From Stackebrandtia nassauensis DSM 44728 (GTDB lineage: Bacteria > Actinomycetota > Actinomycetes > Mycobacteriales > Micromonosporaceae), in contig NC_013947.1 in NCBI RefSeq assembly GCF_000024545.1, positions 6,386,001 through 6,450,000 on the forward strand: a stretch of DNA of 64,000 bases, given 5' to 3'. The translations under genes and the position numbers were made by a program. Below, one piece after another: positions 26,339 through 34,089 of this stretch. How positions within the stretch are numbered: the first letter of the stretch is position 1; each line of letters begins with the position of its first letter. The notes beneath the pieces are model-generated. The model was not told the origin of the DNA. It worked only from the letters and a program-made list of their open reading frames with translations, and did no database searches.

Positions 26339-27214
26339 TCACTGTCGCGATGGCGCCACGGCGCGCGTGGCGAGGAACGGACGGTAGGACGCCGCGTGGT
26401 CGTGCCCGCAGGCGCACTGGTCCTCTCCGCCGACGAGTACCGATCGCGGGCTCAGTCCGGTGAGGCTCAGGCATTCGCGGCTGAGGTGCGCGTGATCGGC
26501 GTAACCCGCCGCGATCGCCAGCCCGGCCAATCCGTTGCCGCCGTATCGATCAACCCCGACACCAGTGCTGACCCCGGTTGCGGCGCGGTCACTGGCCCCT
26601 GCCCTTGCCTGTGCCAGCGCCAGGAAGCCCTGGAACCGCAGCGTCCGCTGCAAGGTCTTCGGGCCGAGGCCGACCGCGTGCAGGCACCGCCGCCGCAGCT
26701 GGCTGCTCGAGATCGCCAGGTGCGCGGCGACGCTGCCGACCCCGACCGGGTGCCACGGCAGCAAAAGCCGCACCGCTTCGGCGACCAACCGATCTACGTG
26801 TCGGGCTTCGCGGAACGTCCACAGCAGATGCTCCTGCACGACACCCAACGCCGCTTCCGGCGTCGGTGCGACCGCGACCGCCTCCGCGAGTCGCTCGGCC
26901 GCGCTGCCCCACACGTCCGAAAGCGACACCCGCTGGTCCACCAGCTCGTCCAGGACCGTCGGCAACGCCGGTGCCGCCCCCGGATGGAACCGCACCCCCA
27001 CCAGCGTCGTGTCGGCGGGAATGACCTCGATGTTCGCGCCCGTCAACGGCCCCAGCAGCCGGGGCCGGCCGCCGATCGGGAAATGCAGTTCGACGCCGCC
27101 GGTGGGCACGTGCCGCTGCACGTACGGCTCCGCGCCGGTGCGCTGAATCCACACGGTGCGCACCACCCCGGCCAGCTCGGCCCGGGGAGCACGCTCTACG
27201 TAGGACTGCGTCAC
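26339..27214 (-). CDS. AraC family transcriptional regulator
   Basis: A 291-residue protein with an N-terminal sensor domain of the DUF6597 type (WIQRTGAEPYVQRHVPTGGVELHF). The C-terminal AraC HTH pair has a first helix region VGSVAAHLAISSSQLRRRC and a second, LAGLAIAAGYADHAHLSREC. Between them is an insertion of roughly 15 Gly/Ser/Val-rich residues (around GVSTGVGVDRYGGNG) not usual in the family. The tail holds a CACGHDH segment that could bind metal. It is upstream of and cotranscribed with the FAD oxidase and VOC genes, its probable targets. Confidence 0.87.
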   Translation of the reverse strand: MTQSYVERAPRAELAGVVRTVWIQRTGAEPYVQRHVPTGGVELHFPIGGRPRLLGPLTGANIEVIPADTTLVGVRFHPGAAPALPTVLDELVDQRVSLSDVWGSAAERLAEAVAVAPTPEAALGVVQEHLLWTFREARHVDRLVAEAVRLLLPWHPVGVGSVAAHLAISSSQLRRRCLHAVGLGPKTLQRTLRFQGFLALAQARAGASDRAATGVSTGVGVDRYGGNGLAGLAIAAGYADHAHLSRECLSLTGLSPRSVLVGGEDQCACGHDHAASYRPFLATRAVAPSRQ

Positions 27215-27252
27215 AGCACCAGGCTAGCGCCGCGCGAACGGTTCCGCGACGG

Positions 27253-28029
27253 TCATTGCCGCGGGATGTCGACTCCGGCCGCCCGCAGCCGCTTCTCGAT
27301 CAGCGCGGTCAACCGCTCGTAGGTCGGCGGCTGCTCCTGGCCGTCGTGGTGGTTGATCAGCCCGTACCGGGTGGCGCCGTCGCTGCCCTCCAGGTCGCTG
27401 GGCAGGCTGGTCAGCGTGGGGTGGTTGAGCAGGAAGTCGGCGGCGGCGTCGGCCAGCCCGACGATCCGCGGATCGTCGGGCTCCCAGTTCCCGGCGTCCC
27501 AGATCCGTTTGATCACATCGACGTACGCGGGTTCGGCGATGGCCTCCTCGAACCTAGCCAGGTACGTGTCGAAACCGGACGGAAACAGCGCCCTGGCCAG
27601 GATCAGGCTCTCCCGGTAGGTGTCGACGGTGTCCGCGTCGAAATCCAGTTCGCGCAGCCGTTCCAGGAGCGCGCAGGCCCGGTCGGGCAACAGTGCCCGG
27701 TCGCCGCTCTCGAGCCGGTGCAGGGTCTTGCGCCGGTCCTTGAGCTCGGCGATCTGCTGGGCCAGCCGCCGGTCGATCTCGTCGATGGCTTCGGCGAACC
27801 GCTGCGGGCCCGCGTCGAGCATCGCCGGGATCTGGGCCAGCGGGATGCCCGCGCGGGCCAGCGTCCGGACCCGCACCAGTTGCAGCAGTTGCCGGGAGCC
27901 GTAGCGGCGGTAGCCGGAGCTGTCCCGCTCGGCCTCGTCGACGAGGCCGAGCCGGTGGTAGTGCCGCACCGCTTTGACGGTGACGTCGGCGTAGGCCGCC
28001 GCCTGTCCGATGGTGAGCCCGCTGCGCAT
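27253..28029 (-). CDS. MerR family transcriptional regulator
   Basis: A 258-residue protein with the MerR winged HTH at the extreme N terminus (LTIGQAAAYADVTVKAVRHYHRLGLV, then SGYRRYGSRQLLQLVRVRTL) and a dimerisation coiled coil around residues 78-105. A 140-residue C-terminal domain has the TipA-like/effector style with no conserved metal Cys. It lies 3 bp after the hydrolase gene and should control the palindromic long-spacer promoter at 28847-28877. Confidence 0.9.
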   Translation of the reverse strand: MRSGLTIGQAAAYADVTVKAVRHYHRLGLVDEAERDSSGYRRYGSRQLLQLVRVRTLARAGIPLAQIPAMLDAGPQRFAEAIDEIDRRLAQQIAELKDRRKTLHRLESGDRALLPDRACALLERLRELDFDADTVDTYRESLILARALFPSGFDTYLARFEEAIAEPAYVDVIKRIWDAGNWEPDDPRIVGLADAAADFLLNHPTLTSLPSDLEGSDGATRYGLINHHDGQEQPPTYERLTALIEKRLRAAGVDIPRQ

Positions 28030-28032
28030 CCC

Positions 28033-28839
28033 TTACTCGTTTCGCTTCGCCGCGGCGGCCGCCGTCTCGCGAACCACCTCCGCTACCGCACGATAGTCCT
28101 TGCGCAGCACGGTGACGTGGTTGCTGGGCACCGTCGCGCCGACGCGGATGTTGGGTCGCCGGGCCAGGACCGGGTCGAGGCTGGCGCGCATCGTGGCCAT
28201 CTCCTCGGCGGTGCCGCCCATGCTCGCGCCGGTGGCGACGACGAACCGGACCGGACAGGTGACCTGGTCGTATTGGGCCCCAAGGGCTCCGAAGACCTCG
28301 TTGATCTCGATGTTGATCTCGGCGTGCTGGTCGGCGCTCATCCGCGCGGCCATGCCGAACGGGGCCAGCAGCGGCAGCGCCCACCGCATCTTGCGGAACT
28401 GCTGCCGGGTCCGTTCCTTCGCGGCGTCGTCGATCCAGTCGTGCGGGAAGCCGCCGTCGACCAGGACCACTCCCCGGACCCGGGACGGGTTGCGGGCGGC
28501 CCAGTGCACCGCCGTGGCCGCGCCGAACGACCAGCACACCAGCAGCGGCCGCTGGACGCTCCGGGCTTCGAGGACCGCGTCCAGGTCCCGGATGGTGCCC
28601 TCGAAGGAGTAGTCGTGCGAGCGCCGGGACTTGCCCCGGGCCCGTTCGTCGTAGGTGATGTGGCGCCAGCCGGAGCCGAGTTCGGCGATCACGCGGCGCC
28701 AGGCGGGCTGGCTGCTGTAGGCGCCGTTCAGGTAGACCACGGCGGGCGCGTCGCCGCCGGTGTCGGTGACGGCCAGCGCGGTGTCGTCGACTGTCACGAA
28801 GCCGGTCCAGGGCGATTTCTTGCTGTTTGAATTCGTCAT
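28033..28839 (-). CDS. Alpha/beta hydrolase under MerR control
   Basis: A 268-residue protein with YLNGAYSSQPAWRRVI, HITYDERARGKS and a nucleophile elbow LVCWSFGAAT at about residues 106-115 (Cys-x-Ser-x-Gly rather than Gly-x-Ser). VVLVDGGFPHDW follows, and the C-terminal SNHVTVLRKD provides the catalytic His. It is the first gene of a two-gene operon with merR. The predicted transcription start falls on or just before the ATG, so the mRNA is probably leaderless. Its substrate is unknown. Confidence 0.87.
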   Translation of the reverse strand: MTNSNSKKSPWTGFVTVDDTALAVTDTGGDAPAVVYLNGAYSSQPAWRRVIAELGSGWRHITYDERARGKSRRSHDYSFEGTIRDLDAVLEARSVQRPLLVCWSFGAATAVHWAARNPSRVRGVVLVDGGFPHDWIDDAAKERTRQQFRKMRWALPLLAPFGMAARMSADQHAEINIEINEVFGALGAQYDQVTCPVRFVVATGASMGGTAEEMATMRASLDPVLARRPNIRVGATVPSNHVTVLRKDYRAVAEVVRETAAAAAKRNE

Positions 28840-28846
28840 GGATCGA

Positions 28847-28877
28847 ACGTAAAAGCTTGACCCTGGGTCAAGGTCAA
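28847..28877 (-). promoter_or_regulatory. MerR-type promoter with 17-bp operator palindrome
   Basis: On the minus strand, TTGACC (28877-28872) and TTACGT (28852-28847) are separated by 19 bp, the long spacer typical of MerR-activated promoters. Between them lies CTTGACCCTGGGTCAAG (28856-28872), a perfect palindrome around one central base. The -35 overlaps the murQ stop codon, and the predicted start is at the hydrolase ATG. The downstream merR gene supplies the likely activator. Confidence 0.7.
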
Positions 28878-29797
28878 CCCTTGTTCGCCAGCGCCTTGCT
28901 CAGTCGTCCGCCAGCGGCGGCCAGCCGTTCGCGGGCGGTGTCGGCGTCCACGTCGTGCTCGATCATGACGATCGCGGACTTGATGTGGTTTCCGGCCCGC
29001 CCCAGGGTTTCGGCGGCCGTGGTCAGGTCGGCGCCGGTGATCTCGGCGACCATGCGGGCGGCCCGGGCGGCGAGCTTCTCGTTGAGGACGCGCATGTCGA
29101 CCATGTAGTTGCCGTGGGTGTGTCCCAATCGGACCATGGTGATGGTGGAGATCATGTTGAGGACGAGTTTCTGCGCCGTGCCCGCCTTGAGGCGGGTGGA
29201 TCCGGCCACGACCTCGTTGCCCACGACCACTTCCAGGCCGTGTTCGACCACCTTGGACAGTTCGGCGTCGCCGTTGCAGCTCAGCCCGACGGTCAGAGCG
29301 CCCCGGCGTCCGGCCTCGGTGAGCGCGCCGATGACGAACGGGGTGCGGCCGCTGGCGGTGACGCCGACGACCACGTCGTCGGGCCCGATGTCGTGGGCGG
29401 CCATCGCGGCGGCCCCGGCGTCGGCGTCGTCCTCGGCGCCCTCGACGGAGTTGGTCATGGCCGCGCCGCCACCGGCCAGGACGGCCTGGATGAGCTCGGG
29501 CGGGGTGGAGTAGGTGGGCGGGCATTCGGAGGCGTCGACCACGGCCATCCGGCCCGCGGTGCCCGCGCCGACGTAGCGCAGCCGTCCGCCGCGGGCCATC
29601 CGCTCGACCACGGCGTCGATGGCGGCGGCGATGGCGTCCAGCTGCCCGGCGATGGCCCGGGGCACCTCGGCGTCGGTGGTGTTCATGACCGCGGCCAGTT
29701 CCCGCGACGACATCTGGTCAATGGTGGCGAAACGCGGGTCGGAGCCCTCGGTGGACAGGCCCCTCAACTGCTGGACGAGTGCTTCACTCTCGGTCAC
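28874..29797 (-). CDS. murQ: N-acetylmuramic acid 6-phosphate etherase MurQ
   Basis: A 307-residue SIS-domain enzyme with the MurQ signatures RLRYVGAGTAGRMAVVDASECPPTYS (about residues 73-98), VVGVTASGRTPFV and GNEVVAGSTRLKAGTAQKLVLNMIST with HTHGNYMVDM. It cleaves the lactyl ether of MurNAc-6-phosphate to GlcNAc-6-phosphate during recycling of cell-wall sugars. Length is normal. No MurNAc kinase or PTS gene is adjacent, so it stands apart from its usual partners here. Downstream lies the MerR-controlled operon. Confidence 0.93.
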   Translation of the reverse strand: MTESEALVQQLRGLSTEGSDPRFATIDQMSSRELAAVMNTTDAEVPRAIAGQLDAIAAAIDAVVERMARGGRLRYVGAGTAGRMAVVDASECPPTYSTPPELIQAVLAGGGAAMTNSVEGAEDDADAGAAAMAAHDIGPDDVVVGVTASGRTPFVIGALTEAGRRGALTVGLSCNGDAELSKVVEHGLEVVVGNEVVAGSTRLKAGTAQKLVLNMISTITMVRLGHTHGNYMVDMRVLNEKLAARAARMVAEITGADLTTAAETLGRAGNHIKSAIVMIEHDVDADTARERLAAAGGRLSKALANKG

Positions 29798-29964
29798 GTT
29801 GCCTCCATGTGTCGACGCGCTCCGACCCTATATGTGCACGTTTGGATCCGGGAACGAGCGGTGTCACGCCGTGCCGCTTTCGCGGTCCGAACTGGGAAAA
29901 CTGTCATACCAGTCGGGTATATTCGAACAAACGACCGAATCTCTTCATGCGAGGAGGGCCACCC

Positions 29965-30585
29965 GTGACCCAGATCGAGATTCCCCTCAACGGCTTCGTC
30001 GATTACCTCCGCACCAAGGGCGCCGCGCGCGTCGACGTCGCCGCCCGGCACCTTCACCAATCCACCGAGCCGTACAGTCCGGCGCGCGATTTCTACCGGC
30101 GCGCCCTGTCGGCGATCCTGGCCGGGCGACGCAGCGGCGACGACCGGGCGGTGTGCGAGCACGCGCTCGCCGAGGCACCGCCCGCGCGCCGCACCCACTA
30201 CCAGGCCGTCATGGACGGCTGGCTGCGCTACCTGCCGAAACTGGCCGACACGAAGCACGTCCCGGTACACACCGGACGGTGGCGGGGCGGCAACCTGACG
30301 GTCCGGGTGACCCCGCATCTGGGGGTGCGGTATCCGGACGGGCACGTGGAGGCGCTCTTCCTGTACCTCAAGGCCGAGCCGCTGCCCTCGGCGGACGCGC
30401 GGGCGATGCTGTGGCTGGCCTCGGCGGCGATGCCCGAGGCGTGCCCGGAGGCACGTCCGGTGATCGTGGACGTCCGGCGTTCCCGGGCGTTTCGGGATCT
30501 GCCCGACACCTCCAGCTATCCGGCCTGGCTGATGGCCGAGGCCGGTGGCTACCGGCATCTTCGCGAACAACTGACCACCGCCTGA
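29965..30585 (+). CDS. Unknown protein (206 aa)
   Basis: The GTG at 29965 follows GAGGAGGG at ideal spacing. The longer in-frame start lies in the divergent promoter region. Residues 20-90 are helical with an HLHQSTEPYSPARDFYRRA stretch. Residues 95-195 look beta-rich (RWRGGNLTVRVTPHLGVRYPDG, then VEALFLYLKAEPL), reminiscent of a small nuclease-like or SRPBCC-like sheet, but I recognise no family. It is monocistronic, divergent from murQ, and closed by a very strong terminator. Confidence 0.8.
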   Translation: MTQIEIPLNGFVDYLRTKGAARVDVAARHLHQSTEPYSPARDFYRRALSAILAGRRSGDDRAVCEHALAEAPPARRTHYQAVMDGWLRYLPKLADTKHVPVHTGRWRGGNLTVRVTPHLGVRYPDGHVEALFLYLKAEPLPSADARAMLWLASAAMPEACPEARPVIVDVRRSRAFRDLPDTSSYPAWLMAEAGGYRHLREQLTTA

Positions 30586-30611
30586 CAACACCTTCGCCAG
30601 GTGTCACAAAG

Positions 30612-30651
30612 CGGCCGTCCCGGCAACGAAGCCGGGACGGCCGTCCTTTTT
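30612..30651 (+). terminator. Strong intrinsic terminator
   Basis: A perfect 13-bp GC-rich stem (30612-30624 with 30631-30643), a 6-nt loop and a downstream TCCTTTTT. It ends the unknown gene at 29965 and faces the convergent SGNH hydrolase. Confidence 0.88.
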
Positions 30652-30659
30652 GGAGTAGG

Positions 30660-32234
30660 TCAGTAGACGCGCGACCCGATGAAGTCGTCGTGGCCGTAGC
30701 CGACGGGATTGGCGTAGTCGCGTGTGGACAGCTTGAGCTTGGAGCCGCTGCCGCCACAGTTCGCGATCACCAGGTTCGCGCCGCTGCCGCCCGAGGCGAA
30801 GGCCGCGCACCGGCTGGTGTCACCCTTGGGGTGGACACCCTGGTCGTCGATCACGAACTTCTGGTCGGTGCCGCCGTCGCAGTTGCGCAGCGTCAGCTTG
30901 GCGCCCACGGCGCCGTTGCCGAAGTCGACGCAGCGGTCGTGCGACAGTTCGACGTGCAGCGAGCCGAGGCTCTGGTCGTAGTAGTAGCCCTGGTTGCGGC
31001 CGCCGTGACAGCCGTAGGCCTGCAACGGCGTCCCGTCCCGGGAGTCGTAGCCCTTGGCGTCGACACACAGGCCGCTGTCGGAGTTCTTGACGTCCTTGAA
31101 CTCGAACAGACCGTTGTAGAGGGTGGCGTTGCCGGTGCTGGCCGGGTCCACACAGGTCGCGTTCTGCCAGTCCGGGTTGTCGAAGAACTGGGTGATGCAC
31201 TGTGCGAAGGCGCCGTGCCCGCGGGCGTTGGGATGCAGCGACTGCCGGAAGGCGTGTTCGGAGGGCAGCTCGCCGACCTCCACGTAGACGCCGCGCGCCC
31301 AGGTGTTGTCCTCGCAGACGCCGTGGCCTTCGAAGAGCTTGCCCGCGTTCAGGTACCGGACGCCCTTGGCGGTGGCGGCGTCGCGGATGCCGTCCTCGAA
31401 CAACGGCACCGCCTTGTTGCGGGCGAAGGCCGCGTCGGCCAGGTACAGCAGGCAGCCGCCCTTGTACCAACCGGGGAAGTTCGGGTTGTCCTCCACGTCC
31501 GGGCCACCGGGGCTCGGGTAGGACATGACCACGAACTCGTAGTCCGAGTCCAGGTATCCGGCCTCGGTCATGGTCTTGCGGATCGCGTCGATGGACTTCT
31601 CGACACCGTCCTCGGAGACCTCGACGCGGGCCGCCCAGTTGTCGGTGTGGTTGGGGTAGCACGGGCCCTTGAACAGGATCCGGTTGGTGGCGCACTCGGT
31701 GGCGACCGGTCCGAACTCGATGCCACCGGAGTCGTTGGCGCCGATGGCGATCCACACCAGCTTGATCTTGGTGTTGCGGGCCTTGATGGCCAGGTTGTCG
31801 CCCTGGTTCAGCTCGTCCCACTGCGTCTCGCCCGAACCCTGGATCAGGTGCGGACTGGCGCCGCCGGAACAGGCCACATTGTATTGAACATCACTGGCGA
31901 TCCCGGTACGGAAGATCGCCTGGTCGTAGGAACGGTCACACCAGTTGCCGTCCCGGTGGGTGTTGGGGTCGTAGTTGCCGACGCCTTCGCCGGAGATCTC
32001 GCTGTCCCCCATGGTGATCAGCGAGGATTTGCGTTCTTCGACGGGCTTGATGTCGGGGCTGCCGTAGAGCTTCTGGGCTTCCGCGGCTCGGATGGACTCG
32101 AGGTTCTCCGGGAGGGGTTTGATGTCGGGGCGGTTCGCGGCGGCCGACGCCGGGGCGATGCTCGTGGTCAGGGTCAGGGCGGTCAGGGCCAGTGCCGTGG
32201 CCGCCGCGGTAAGTCGGCTTCGATTGCGGGACAT
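30660..32234 (-). CDS. Secreted SGNH/GDSL hydrolase with ricin-type lectin domain
   Basis: A 524-residue protein with a Sec signal peptide (LTAAATALALTALTLTTSIAPASA, cleavage near residue 31). The SGNH domain shows block I as GDSEISGEG (about residue 75), block III as IAIGANDSG and block V as HPNARGHGAF. Several Cys pairs suit an extracellular enzyme. The last 140 residues form a ricin-type beta-trefoil with LCVDAKG, RCVDFGNG and repeated LRNCDGG/IANCGG units. It probably acts on an esterified polysaccharide or lipid outside the cell. Confidence 0.9.
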   Translation of the reverse strand: MSRNRSRLTAAATALALTALTLTTSIAPASAAANRPDIKPLPENLESIRAAEAQKLYGSPDIKPVEERKSSLITMGDSEISGEGVGNYDPNTHRDGNWCDRSYDQAIFRTGIASDVQYNVACSGGASPHLIQGSGETQWDELNQGDNLAIKARNTKIKLVWIAIGANDSGGIEFGPVATECATNRILFKGPCYPNHTDNWAARVEVSEDGVEKSIDAIRKTMTEAGYLDSDYEFVVMSYPSPGGPDVEDNPNFPGWYKGGCLLYLADAAFARNKAVPLFEDGIRDAATAKGVRYLNAGKLFEGHGVCEDNTWARGVYVEVGELPSEHAFRQSLHPNARGHGAFAQCITQFFDNPDWQNATCVDPASTGNATLYNGLFEFKDVKNSDSGLCVDAKGYDSRDGTPLQAYGCHGGRNQGYYYDQSLGSLHVELSHDRCVDFGNGAVGAKLTLRNCDGGTDQKFVIDDQGVHPKGDTSRCAAFASGGSGANLVIANCGGSGSKLKLSTRDYANPVGYGHDDFIGSRVY

Positions 32235-32241
32235 AGAAAGG

Positions 32242-32276
32242 CTCCCTATCGCGACATTTAACTGCGTGATAGGGAG
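32242..32276. promoter_or_regulatory. Inverted repeat in the SGNH gene 5' region
   Basis: CTCCCTATC (32242-32250) and GATAGGGAG (32268-32276) are perfect 9-bp inverted arms 17 bp apart. On the SGNH transcript the proximal arm contains the likely ribosome-binding sequence. The element could be a DNA operator or an mRNA hairpin masking the start. Confidence 0.5.
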
Positions 32277-32330
32277 GTTACAGATACTGGGCAGTAATGT
32301 GAAGACCTCTCGCGTTCACGGATTTGTATT

Positions 32331-32349
32331 TTAAGTTAGGTCACCCTAA
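32331..32349. promoter_or_regulatory. IdeR/DmdR iron box
   Basis: TTAAGTTAGGTCACCCTAA matches the actinobacterial iron-box consensus TTAGGTTAGSCTAACCTAA at 15 of 19 positions, by direct comparison. It ends 12 bp before the ATG of the first ABC gene, where a DtxR-family repressor with Fe2+ would block transcription. Confidence 0.75.
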
Positions 32350-32361
32350 GCTGGCCTCACC

Positions 32362-34089
32362 ATGAAGCCCTCCCTGAAGCTCCCCGTGTGGTTCGAAGCG
32401 CCCGCCGAACCGATCCGCGTCGCCCCGATCCACGTCGACGCGTCGACCACCCCGCGCCGACTCGCCTTGCGCACCATCATGGCCGCGCGCCGCTACACCG
32501 TCCCCGGAGCGCTGTTGACCATCGGGCACCAGCTCGGCGAGGCACTGGTGCCGGTCATCATGGGTCTGGCCATCGACCGGGCTCTGGCCACAGGGGACGT
32601 CGGCCAGCTGCTGCTGTGGGTGGCGCTTCTGGGCGTGAACTTCGCGATGCTGTCCTACAGCTACCGGTTCGGGTCCCGGGTCTCCTACCTCGGCATGCAG
32701 GCGATCCAGCACCACCTGCGCACCCGGGTCACCGACCGGCTGCTGGCGCCGCGCAACGGCGACAAGGCCACCCTGCCGGGGGCGTCGCTGTCCATCGCGA
32801 CCTCCGACGTGCTGCGGCTGTCCACACTGGTGGCCATCGGTGTCTACCCGGTCGGGATGTTCGCGGGCGTGATCTTCTGCGCGGTGGTGCTGCTGACGAT
32901 CTCGTGGCCGCTCGGCCTGGCCGTCCTCATCGGCACCCCGCTGCTGCTGTTCCTGCTGGACAAGGCGGACGGGCCGCTGCGCCGCCGTACCGAGAAGCAG
33001 CAGGAGCTGGCCGCCGACGCCGCCGGCAACGCCGCCGATCTCATCACCGGGTACCGGGTCATCAAGGGCATCGGGGCCGAAACCGAAGCCGCGCAACGGT
33101 ATCTGCGCAGCAGCCAGGAGGCGCTGGACGCGACGCTGCGCGCCAAGACCGCCCAGGGCTTCTACACCGGCTCCACCAACCTGGTCACCGGCCTGTTCAT
33201 CGCGGCGCTGGCCGTGGCGGCCGGGATCTTCGCCCTCAACAAGCAGCTCAGCATCGGCCAGCTCATCACCGTCGTCGGCCTCACCCAGTTCATCATGAGC
33301 CCGTTGCAGGGCCTGGCCGGAATCGTGGCCGCGTTCTGGCCGCCCGGCCTGGCCTCGGCGGGCCGGATCCTGCCGGTACTGCGAGACTCCACAGCGGAGG
33401 GTTCCGACGAGGCCGACGAGCTCGCGACCACCGTCGCGAAGCCGGAGACCGGTCTGGAGTTCGCCGCGGTGACGGCGGGAGCGTTGCGGGACTTCAGCCT
33501 GCGGGTCGAGCCGGAGGAGTTCGTCGGCGTCGCCGCCGAGGGCGAGACCGCCCGGGTCCTGACCGAACTGCTGTCGCTGCGCCGCGAACCCGAATCCGGG
33601 GAGCTGACCTTCGACGGCGAGCCGCTGGCGACCGCCGATCCCGAGGCGATGCGGCGCCGGATCCTGGCGGCCCCGCACTCGGCCGACCTGTTCGACGGCA
33701 CCATCCGCGACAACGTCGCGCTGGCGGGAGCCGACCGGGTCGAGGCGGCCCTGGACGCGTCCGGCTGCCGCGAGTTCATCGACGTCCTGCCCGACGGCCT
33801 CGACACCGTCGTCGGCGAGGGCGGCACCCGGTTGTCGGGCGGCCAACGACAGCGCGTCGCGCTGGCCCGGGCACTGGCGCGACCCGTGCCGCTGCTGGTG
33901 CTGCACGACCCGACCACCGCCGTGGACTCGGTGACCGAGGCCGGAATCGCCGAACGGCTCGCGAAAGTCCGCGATGGACTGGCGACGCTCGTCATCACCT
34001 CGTCCCCGGCACTGCTGGCCGCGTGCGACCGCGTCGTGCGGCTCGACGAGGCGGCCGACGCCAGCCCCCACCCCCAGGAGAACCCGTGA
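32362..34089 (+). CDS. Iron-regulated ABC transporter half, degenerate Walker A (IrtA/B-like)
   Basis: A 575-residue fusion of a six-helix exporter-type membrane domain and a nucleotide-binding domain (from about residue 365). The NBD keeps the signature LSGGQRQR (about 490). The Walker A region reads VAAEGETARVL (no GK[S/T]), and the Walker B Asp position is His (LLVLHDPTT). It cannot form a normal ATP site on its own. The second subunit, overlapping by 4 bp, carries the complementary intact elements. The iron box upstream suggests siderophore transport, as for IrtAB in mycobacteria or for siderophore exporters. I see no siderophore-interacting domain. Confidence 0.87.
   Translation: MKPSLKLPVWFEAPAEPIRVAPIHVDASTTPRRLALRTIMAARRYTVPGALLTIGHQLGEALVPVIMGLAIDRALATGDVGQLLLWVALLGVNFAMLSYSYRFGSRVSYLGMQAIQHHLRTRVTDRLLAPRNGDKATLPGASLSIATSDVLRLSTLVAIGVYPVGMFAGVIFCAVVLLTISWPLGLAVLIGTPLLLFLLDKADGPLRRRTEKQQELAADAAGNAADLITGYRVIKGIGAETEAAQRYLRSSQEALDATLRAKTAQGFYTGSTNLVTGLFIAALAVAAGIFALNKQLSIGQLITVVGLTQFIMSPLQGLAGIVAAFWPPGLASAGRILPVLRDSTAEGSDEADELATTVAKPETGLEFAAVTAGALRDFSLRVEPEEFVGVAAEGETARVLTELLSLRREPESGELTFDGEPLATADPEAMRRRILAAPHSADLFDGTIRDNVALAGADRVEAALDASGCREFIDVLPDGLDTVVGEGGTRLSGGQRQRVALARALARPVPLLVLHDPTTAVDSVTEAGIAERLAKVRDGLATLVITSSPALLAACDRVVRLDEAADASPHPQENP

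Noticed and set aside
32388-34085. Apparent N-terminal extension that would fuse a long frame to the second ABC subunit
   Set aside because: This part of the frame is out-of-frame sequence across the first ABC gene. The real second subunit begins at the GTG of the GTGA overlap at 34086.
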